The notes under the pieces were generated by a model. That model saw nothing but the letters and a program-made list of their open reading frames with translations. It did no database searches and was not told the DNA's origin. Source: an uncultured Planctomycetaceae bacterium (GTDB taxonomy: Bacteria > Planctomycetota > Planctomycetia > Pirellulales > Pirellulaceae). From it: a stretch of 11,638 nt of DNA. The position numbers and the translations under genes were made by a program. The DNA lies in NCBI GenBank assembly GCA_903927685.1, contig CAIYOB010000529.1, positions 1 to 11,638 on the forward strand, in the 5' to 3' direction. Positions 7,150 through 11,638 of the stretch are shown here, piece after piece; position 1 is the stretch's first letter, and the number at the start of each line of letters is the position of its first letter.

Positions 7150-8142
7150 CTACTGCAGCGCCGGGTCGCGCTCGGCATCCGCTCGGCGGTACAGTTCGGT
7201 GGGGATGTAGGTCTTCGGCTCGAATGGTTCGCCGTCCAGGTGCTTGAGAATGTTCTGCATCGTGAGCACACCCATCTTTTCCGGGAACTGGATCGGATCG
7301 GCGTAGATCTTGCCTTCCTTGATGGCCTGTTTGCCTTCCAATTGGCCGTCAAAGCCGATGATCTTGACGTGTTCGGCCTTGCCGACTTGCTGCAAGGCGG
7401 TCCACGCGCCCAGGGCGGACGGATCGTTGATGGCGAAGATGGCGTTCAGGTTGGGGTGCGCTTGCAGCGCATCGGCGGTGGCCCGGAAGCCTTGGTCCTG
7501 CAAGCCGCCGCCTTCGAGTTCCGCGACAATGTCGATCTTGCCGCTGGTCCGGCCCTGATTGTGCCCGTCGATCACCTCGCGGAAACCGCGGACACGTTCG
7601 ACGCACGAGTTGGCCTGCTTGAAGTGCACGATCAGGACTTCGCCGCCCGCGTCGCCCAGGACTTCGATCATCGCCTGGCCCGCCAGCTTGCCGCCGCCAT
7701 AGTTGTCGGTCCCCACGTGCCCGGCGACTTCCACGTCCGGGACTTCGCATTCCAGATCGCAGGTGAAGACCGGCACCCCGGCCTCGTTGGCTTTCTTGAT
7801 CGCCGGTCCGATCGCGATCCTGTCGGTCGGATTCAGCACAATCGCCGTGACGCCCTGCGCCAGGTAGTTCTCGACATGCTTCGTCTGCTCCTGCACGTCC
7901 CGTTCAGCGTCGCTGACGATCACCTCGAAACCCTGCTTGCGGGCCTCTTCGGCCAGCGAGTCGGCGATGATCTTGAAGAACGGATTCTTGAGCGTCAGGG
8001 CGGAGAAGCCGATGGTCCCCTGACGGGCGGTTGCCGCCGGAGCGGAGCCTGATTCCGGCTTGACTTCGGGCGTTTGTTGTGAGCCGCAGCCAACCAGGCA
8101 CGCCGCCAGAAACACGATCCCAACATCAAGTCGCACGCGCAT
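7150..8142 (-). CDS. Sugar ABC transporter substrate-binding lipoprotein, RbsB-like (330 aa)
   Basis: Predicted periplasmic sugar-binding protein (Peripla_BP_4, ribose-binding-like), anchored through a lipobox LVGC with the modified cysteine at residue 19. ATG at 8142 has GGGGG about 7 bp upstream on the minus strand. Motifs in order: KNPFFK (53-56), NPTD (104-107), CDL (D129), GTDNYGGGKLAGQ, ERVRGF (R185), INDPSALGA (N239), GFDG (D265) and ADPIQFP (Q285). Against E. coli RbsB, recalled from memory, most ligand-contacting positions are kept, but the arginine after the D129-equivalent aspartate is leucine here and the aromatic near residue 212 is not apparent. The ligand may therefore not be ribose. 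No ATPase or permease gene is in the window, so its transporter partners are elsewhere. It has its own candidate promoter in the gap after fxsA and faces the beta-helix gene end to end. Confidence 0.87.
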   Translation of the reverse strand: MRVRLDVGIVFLAACLVGCGSQQTPEVKPESGSAPAATARQGTIGFSALTLKNPFFKIIADSLAEEARKQGFEVIVSDAERDVQEQTKHVENYLAQGVTAIVLNPTDRIAIGPAIKKANEAGVPVFTCDLECEVPDVEVAGHVGTDNYGGGKLAGQAMIEVLGDAGGEVLIVHFKQANSCVERVRGFREVIDGHNQGRTSGKIDIVAELEGGGLQDQGFRATADALQAHPNLNAIFAINDPSALGAWTALQQVGKAEHVKIIGFDGQLEGKQAIKEGKIYADPIQFPEKMGVLTMQNILKHLDGEPFEPKTYIPTELYRRADAERDPALQ

Positions 8143-8178
8143 CGCAAAGCCCCCGGATCAAGAAACAAGGAAGAAGTT

Positions 8179-8207
8179 AGCGTAAGTAGCACCTGGGTGG
8201 GTGTCAA
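8179..8207 (-). promoter_or_regulatory. Candidate sigma-70-type promoter of the sugar-binding lipoprotein gene
   Basis: On the minus strand a perfect TTGACA (8202-8207) is followed after 17 bp by TACGCT (8179-8184), a weak -10. Transcription would start near 8172, giving a leader of about 30 nt with a GGGGG ribosome site. The box lies directly downstream of a group of GAGGCTCG repeats. Sequence match only. Confidence 0.4.
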
Positions 8208-8210
8208 GCT

Positions 8211-8252
8211 GAGGCTCGAACGCGGCTCGAATGAGGCTCGCAATGAGGCTCG
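8211..8252. repeat. Short tandem repeat with about 11-bp period (GAGGCTCG units)
   Basis: GAGGCTCG occurs at 8211-8218, 8233-8240 and 8245-8252, with the variant GCGGCTCG at 8222-8229 and CAGGCTCG at 8265-8272 across the fxsA stop. Spacings are 11, 11, 12 and 20 bp, close to one helical turn. On the minus strand the unit reads CGAGCCTCATT. The block sits just upstream of the TTGACA of the lipoprotein promoter, so it could be a set of regulator sites or a simple slippage expansion from the fxsA 3' end. Confidence 0.6.
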
Positions 8253-8263
8253 GAGATCAGGCC

Positions 8264-8746
8264 TCAGGCTCGCCGCTGTTCCGCTTCGGGCACCTGCTCG
8301 ATGACATGCGAGTCGATGACCTCGGACCGGCCCTGCGGCTGGACCCAGGCACCGAAGCCCGAGGCTGGGCCCGAGGTCTGGATCGTAAACCGCGACTTGA
8401 ACCACGCCACCAGTCGGCGCCGGTAGTAGCTGCGGCACACGGGGATCAGCAGCGAGATTCCGAGCAAGTCCGTCAGGATGCCGGGCGTCAACAGCAACGC
8501 CCCGGCGACGAAGATCAGCACGCCGTCCAGCAGCGAGTCCGCCGGCAGTCGGCCTGCGGCCAACTCTTCACGGATTCGCAACCAGGTTCGCCACCCCTGG
8601 GAGCGGGCCAGCAGAGTTCCCGCCACGCCGGTGGCGATGACCAACAGAAGTGTGGACTGCCAACCGGTCACATCGGCCAAATACAGCAGCAGCACCAATT
8701 CGGCCAACGGAATCAGAATGAACAAAGAAAACAGTCTGAGCAACAT
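8264..8746 (-). CDS. fxsA: FxsA family membrane protein (160 aa)
   Basis: Small inner-membrane protein of the FxsA family (Pfam PF04186). In E. coli, overproduced FxsA relieves exclusion of phage T7 by the F plasmid; its normal role is unknown. The product begins MLLRLFSLFILIPLAELVLL, a first membrane segment with the family's conserved P and E. A second segment (about 28-47, QSTLLLVIATGVAGTLLA) leads to the LARSQG motif, and a third hydrophobic stretch (about 73-103) contains the family hallmark LLLTPGILTDLLG. The C-terminal 50 residues are polar, basic then acidic, and probably cytoplasmic. The start at 8746 has GAGG 9 bp upstream. Length fits the family. It is divergent from the next gene and 121 bp upstream of the sugar-binding lipoprotein gene; that gene's own promoter suggests no strict operon. 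Confidence 0.88.
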   Translation of the reverse strand: MLLRLFSLFILIPLAELVLLLYLADVTGWQSTLLLVIATGVAGTLLARSQGWRTWLRIREELAAGRLPADSLLDGVLIFVAGALLLTPGILTDLLGISLLIPVCRSYYRRRLVAWFKSRFTIQTSGPASGFGAWVQPQGRSEVIDSHVIEQVPEAEQRRA

Positions 8747-9014
8747 CGGGACACGCCTCGTAAGTACTTAAGTTCACTGTGTAATTGCCTAGCTTAACAG
8801 GCTTTGAACCCAATTGCGCTGCGGGCCCGGTGGCCTGCTTTCGGACGCGGCTGGCACTCGATATATTTCGCCTCGTTAAATCCCCCCTAGACTTCCTCGA
8901 TTCTCACTCCAGGAACGTCACTGTTGGTCAGGGTGCTCGATCCGAACCACTGTCGGATTCTGGTGCATCCCGGTTGTTTGTCAATCACGGATGTTTTGCT
9001 TACGAGGTGTTGCT
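8747..9014. other. Divergent intergenic region between fxsA and the secreted protein gene
   Basis: 268 bp that must hold promoters for both directions. A perfect 10-bp palindrome, TAAGTACTTA (8761-8770), lies 14 bp upstream of the fxsA start and could be an operator. For the plus gene, TATATT (8862-8867) could be a -10 box, with a poor -35 (TTCGGA, 8840-8845) 16 bp before it. GAGGTG (9004-9009) is the plus-gene ribosome site. None of the promoter calls is firm. Confidence 0.35.
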
Positions 9015-10073
9015 ATGCGATCTCGAATCTGCCCCTCCGCCTTGTTGCTGCTGTTTTGCCTGCTGAGCGTCGCGGAGGACGGGCACGCTTGGCCGTTGCG
9101 TTTCCGGTCCTCGAATCGGGCCTATGGCGGCGGCAGCGGAGGTGTTCGGGTGGCGCCCAAAGCGGATCCCGAGTCGGCGGACTGTCGCGCGCTGCGGGTC
9201 GACTACAATTACGAACTCGCCAAGTCGCTCGACGTGGCGTGGGCTGATCGCATCTGCGTGTTCCTGCGGGTCATGGACGAGCAGGTCGCGAGCGTGAGCG
9301 AGGGTCTGGTGGCCGAAGTCAAGCTGACGGACTTGAGCAACTCGGCCAGCACGCACGTTCAGTTCTGTCCCGTCGCGTGGGATCGCAATGGAGCTGTTCA
9401 GAACGAGCAGCTGGCCACGTTCCAGATCGCGAACAAGAACGGCGAGTCAATCGTGCAGCCGCAGAAGGTCTACCGCTTGTTCGTCAAGCTGCACCGCCAG
9501 GCGGCTCAGTACGGGCCGGACACGGTGTTGGGCCGGATTCCCGGGCCCTACTATGTCGCCACGTCGGGCGACAGCCTGATCCAGCGGGCCCGCCAGCAGA
9601 TTGCCATGCGCACGTTCCGCGAGTGGTACTGTACGGAACGCGGCTGGCCGCGAGACGGAGGCTATCGCATGGATTGCCACGCCTACTATCTGTGGGCGAC
9701 CGGCTTCTGCACCGTGGGCGCCAGTTACGGGCAAGCGAATCTGGGCCGGCTGTTCCGCGGGCAGACGCCGTATCGGGGCGGCAGCGAGATCGACGACGTC
9801 ACCGACGAGGAACCGATTCACGGCGACTATGTACGGATCCCCGGGCACACGTTCATGCTCTTGGCGTATGACGAGAACCTGGGACAGGTCTGGACGATGG
9901 AGGGGAACTTCGGCCGCTCGATCGAGATCGCCATCCGGTCGGTCGGTTCCGGCTGGCAATTCGGCCACTTGGCCGCCGAGCACATCCGCGCCGACGCGTT
10001 CCCGACCGCGCCGGAGAACGACGCGGGCGAAGCCTTGGTGGCAACCGAACACGAGCCACCGGCAATGAACTAG
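9015..10073 (+). CDS. Secreted protein with possible papain/NlpC-like cysteine-peptidase domain (352 aa)
   Basis: I do not recognise a named family. ATG 9015 is chosen over the in-frame ATG 8991 because GAGGTG lies 5 bp upstream and a clean signal peptide begins there: MRSRIC, a hydrophobic LLLLFCLLSV core, and probable cleavage after GHA (residue 25). Residues 55-165 look like beta-strands, possibly a sandwich. The C-terminal part has MDCHAYYLWATGF (C221), GDYVRIPGHTFMLLAY (H278) and VWTMEGN (N298). A cysteine at a helix start, a histidine in a strand after a GD-x-V segment and a following Asn fit the order in NlpC/P60, CHAP and related cysteine hydrolases. Such a domain would act on cell-wall peptide or an amide in the periplasm or at the surface. 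The function is inference from motif order only. The stop codon overlaps that of the convergent Rrf2 gene. Confidence 0.75.
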   Translation: MRSRICPSALLLLFCLLSVAEDGHAWPLRFRSSNRAYGGGSGGVRVAPKADPESADCRALRVDYNYELAKSLDVAWADRICVFLRVMDEQVASVSEGLVAEVKLTDLSNSASTHVQFCPVAWDRNGAVQNEQLATFQIANKNGESIVQPQKVYRLFVKLHRQAAQYGPDTVLGRIPGPYYVATSGDSLIQRARQQIAMRTFREWYCTERGWPRDGGYRMDCHAYYLWATGFCTVGASYGQANLGRLFRGQTPYRGGSEIDDVTDEEPIHGDYVRIPGHTFMLLAYDENLGQVWTMEGNFGRSIEIAIRSVGSGWQFGHLAAEHIRADAFPTAPENDAGEALVATEHEPPAMN

Positions 10074-10498
10074 ATGTAGAACATCTGCTCGCTCGGCTCT
10101 CGCAACTGGTCGATCAGGTCCGCGAACCGGGTGGAATCGAGCACTTGCCGCTCGACGGCTGCGGCGCGGCGCCAGGTTTGCAGAAGGATGCGGGACACGG
10201 GACTCGTGGGGGGCGAATTGCCGTTGCCTGCGGGCGACGGGCCTTCGATGACGCTCATTACTTCGCCGAGGGACAAGTCGGCGGGGGACCTGACCAGACG
10301 ATAGCCGCCGGCTGCTCCGCGCGTACTGGCGACCAGTCCCGCGGCTTTTAACTGCAGCAGGATTTGCACGAGGAATTGCGGCGGGATGCCATGCGCCGCA
10401 GCGATCTCGCGGACTCGAACCGGCTGGCCCGAATCGTAGTGCAACGCCAACTCCAACAGGGCGATGCAGGCGTACTCGGTTCGCGCAGAGACGTTCAT
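10070..10498 (-). CDS. Rrf2-family transcriptional regulator lacking cluster cysteines (CymR-like), coupled to cysH (142 aa)
   Basis: DNA-binding winged-helix repressor of the Rrf2 family. ATG 10498 is chosen because the product then begins MNVSARTEYACIALLELAL, the family start; the longer open frame from 10606 lies inside cysH. The helix-turn-helix is VREIAAAHGIPPQFLVQILL (about 29-48), and the wing is STRGAAGGYRL (58-68), followed by the typical LSLGEVMSVIEGP. IscR, NsrR and RsrR-type members hold Fe-S clusters through cysteines near residues 90-105; here that region (SPAGNGNSPPTSP) has none, and the only cysteine is C11 in helix 1. This is the state of CymR and CysR-type regulators of cysteine metabolism. 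The start overlaps the cysH stop by ATGA (10495-10498), which suggests translational coupling and a role in regulating sulfur assimilation, possibly its own operon. Its stop overlaps the convergent gene's stop. Confidence 0.88.
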   Translation of the reverse strand: MNVSARTEYACIALLELALHYDSGQPVRVREIAAAHGIPPQFLVQILLQLKAAGLVASTRGAAGGYRLVRSPADLSLGEVMSVIEGPSPAGNGNSPPTSPVSRILLQTWRRAAAVERQVLDSTRFADLIDQLREPSEQMFYI

Positions 10499-11265
10499 TT
10501 CTCGTCGTCCAGCGTGTGCAGTCCGCACTCGGTTTTGGCGAAGCCGCTCCAACGTCCCGCCCGCTCGTCCTCGCCGAACATCACCGCCCGCGTGCACGGC
10601 CAGCACCCGATGCTGGTGTACCCCTGATCGTGCAACGGGTTATAAGGGATGTCCTCCGCGACGATCAACTTCCAGACGTCTTTCTTGGTCCAGTTCGCCA
10701 AGGGACTAACCTTGACCAGGCTGAACTTCCGGTCCCAACTGACGATCGCCGCTTTCGCCCGATCCGGGCTTTGGTCGCGGCGAATCCCGCTGGCCCACGC
10801 GTGCATGCCGCGGACGGCTGCGTGCAAGACTCGAATCTTCCGCTCCGCACAGCACTGATCCGGCCTGGTCTTGTACAAGGGACCGCCGTGCAGCTGTTCG
10901 TACTGCTCGACCGTCAGCTCGGGCCGCTTATATTCGACTTCCATTCCGTACCGCTGCTTGACCCGTTCGCGCAGCTCAAGCGTTTCTGGGAATTGGTAGC
11001 CCGTATCCAGATTGAATATGGGCGTCTCCGGGGCAATCTCGGCCAGCATGTGCAAGATCACCATGCCCTCAGGGCCAAACGCGGTAGCCATCGTAAAGCG
11101 AGGGGCAAATCGCTCGACCGCCCAACGCAGAATCTCTTGAGCCGTCGCGGTCTCGAACTGCTCACTGCGGCGCCGCAATTCGTCGAGCAACTCCGGCGTC
11201 GGCTGCAACTGCTCGGCCACGGCAAAATCGTCCTTTTGGTCGTGCGGTGACAGGATGGTGAACAT
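10495..11265 (-). CDS. cysH: Adenylyl-sulfate (APS) reductase, 4Fe-4S type (256 aa)
   Basis: Cytoplasmic assimilatory reductase making sulfite and AMP from adenylyl sulfate with thioredoxin or a similar donor. ATG 11265 is preferred: the frame reaches an upstream ATG at 11349, but the extra 28 residues are non-conserved, and the promoter at 11362-11390 would leave almost no leader for that start. Motifs: AFGPEGMVILHM (62-73, PP-loop-like nucleotide site), NLDTGYQFPET (85-95), DQCCAERK (C138, C139), SGIRRDQSP (159-167), SIGCWPC (C221, C224) and ECGLH (C247, catalytic thiol near the C-terminus). The CC...CxxC set binds the [4Fe-4S] cluster that distinguishes APS reductases from PAPS reductases, so EC 1.8.4.10 is more likely than 1.8.4.8. 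It overlaps the downstream Rrf2 gene by 4 bp, forming an operon. Confidence 0.93.
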   Translation of the reverse strand: MFTILSPHDQKDDFAVAEQLQPTPELLDELRRRSEQFETATAQEILRWAVERFAPRFTMATAFGPEGMVILHMLAEIAPETPIFNLDTGYQFPETLELRERVKQRYGMEVEYKRPELTVEQYEQLHGGPLYKTRPDQCCAERKIRVLHAAVRGMHAWASGIRRDQSPDRAKAAIVSWDRKFSLVKVSPLANWTKKDVWKLIVAEDIPYNPLHDQGYTSIGCWPCTRAVMFGEDERAGRWSGFAKTECGLHTLDDEK

Positions 11266-11361
11266 GATTCGGTTCTGGCTGGGGGGAGTCGATCCGCTGG
11301 GAGCGTCGGCAAGTCGTCGCGGCCACCATGCGCGAGCCTTCCCACGCATAGACGCCTTAGA

Positions 11362-11390
11362 ATGATAGCAATCTTCATCATCATAGTCAA
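11362..11390 (-). promoter_or_regulatory. Promoter of the cysH-Rrf2 operon, with overlapping dyad
   Basis: On the minus strand TTGACT (11385-11390) and TATCAT (11362-11367) are separated by exactly 17 bp, and TGC just before the -10 makes an extended -10. The predicted start is near 11356, giving a leader of about 90 nt to the cysH ATG at 11265. An interrupted dyad ATGAT-N10-ATCAT (11362-11381) covers the -10 and spacer and could be an operator. The region is much more AT-rich than its surroundings. Confidence 0.65.
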
Positions 11391-11638
11391 CAATACCATA
11401 TCTGTTTATCGGGCGATCGCTGGGTTAAGATCAAGGCCGGTGGACGTAAGCACGGGACAAATCCTGGCTGCAGGACGTTTCGGATATGTTTACACCCATG
11501 ACATGTCTGAGGGTGCGACGCGGTTTGTCGCCTTTCGCTCCGCGAAAGGGCGTTCTTTCGCGGAGTGAAAGACGACCATGCGAGTGGACGGTTTTCCGGT
11601 TCCGGACAGAGGCTTTGCATCGCATTTGCAGGCGGTTA
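11391..11638. other. Non-coding end of window upstream of cysH
   Basis: No convincing gene on either strand. Short open frames across it are low-complexity translations of the palindromic element at 11527-11575. Apart from that element I see nothing I can name. Confidence 0.5.
11527..11575. repeat. Long palindrome of two hairpins, REP/MITE-like
   Basis: Arms 11532-11548 and 11555-11571 are inverted repeats of 17 bp with one G-T pair, around a 6-bp centre. After one mismatch, four more base pairs (GTCG/CGAC) extend the stem. Each arm is itself a hairpin: CTTTCGC-TCC-GCGAAAG is perfect (7 bp, 3-nt loop), and CTTTCGC-GGA-GTGAAAG has one G-T pair. The element can thus form one long or two short stem-loops. 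It lies in non-coding DNA more than 150 bp upstream of the cysH promoter, with no gene reading into it here. It resembles dispersed palindromes of planctomycete genomes, by memory. A terminator for a gene beyond the window is less likely because there is no T-run. Confidence 0.7.

Noticed and set aside
7054..8052. Plus-strand open frame opposite the sugar-binding lipoprotein gene
   Set aside because: Antisense shadow; the minus strand has a lipobox and all Peripla_BP motifs.
8851..8870. TGGCAC resembling a sigma-54 -24 box before the secreted protein gene
   Set aside because: The required GC at the -12 position is absent at the correct spacing.
10516..11250. Plus-strand open frame opposite cysH
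   Set aside because: Antisense shadow; cysH motifs and Fe-S cysteines are on the minus strand.
1..11638. CRISPR array, tRNA, rRNA, toxin-antitoxin or phage-defence cluster
   Set aside because: No regularly spaced repeats, no cloverleaf or rRNA sequence, and no recognisable defence or toxin genes on either strand. FxsA is linked to phage T7 exclusion only through E. coli overexpression, which is not enough to call a defence system.

Overview
The window is GC-rich bacterial chromosome, most likely from a planctomycete (Pirellulales-like). The evidence for this is the type of giant repeat/Calx-beta surface protein, a large GH141-like beta-helix protein, an Rrf2 regulator coupled to a 4Fe-4S cysH, an orphan sugar-binding lipoprotein, and a palindromic dispersed-type repeat with a CTTTCGC/GCGAAAG core. 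No single gene proves the taxon, so this is inference.

Layout. Positions 1-1898 hold the 3' part of a long secreted repeat protein with a Calx-beta domain and unusual cysteine clusters. Positions 1884-2789 are a gene graveyard. It contains a mosaic second copy of two pieces of the upstream gene, the C-terminal third of a DDE/integrase-core transposase, and on the minus strand a short apparent aldo/keto reductase relic carrying a 23-bp tandem duplication. Then come a class-2-like dihydroorotate dehydrogenase (2790-3893, +), an empty 440-bp gap, and a secreted beta-helix protein (4336-7020, +). On the minus strand follow a periplasmic sugar-binding lipoprotein (7150-8142) and FxsA (8264-8746). 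Divergent from fxsA is a secreted protein with a possible cysteine-peptidase triad (9015-10073, +). It converges, with overlapping stop codons, on a minus-strand cysH-Rrf2 operon (11265 to 10070), which has a well-formed promoter at 11362-11390. The last 250 bp are non-coding and carry a long double-hairpin palindrome.

Working together. The clearest functional unit is cysH with the Rrf2 regulator. The two overlap by ATGA, the regulator lacks the cysteines needed for an Fe-S cluster, and a dyad lies on the promoter, so a CymR-like feedback circuit for sulfate assimilation is plausible. The beta-helix protein and the sugar-binding lipoprotein both fit polysaccharide or sugar use, but they are convergent and not an operon. 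I found no CRISPR array, tRNA, rRNA, phage module or obvious new multi-gene defence system. The most unusual points are the PyrD active site, the cysteine-free Rrf2 coupled to cysH, the mosaic relic, and the secreted putative cysteine peptidase.
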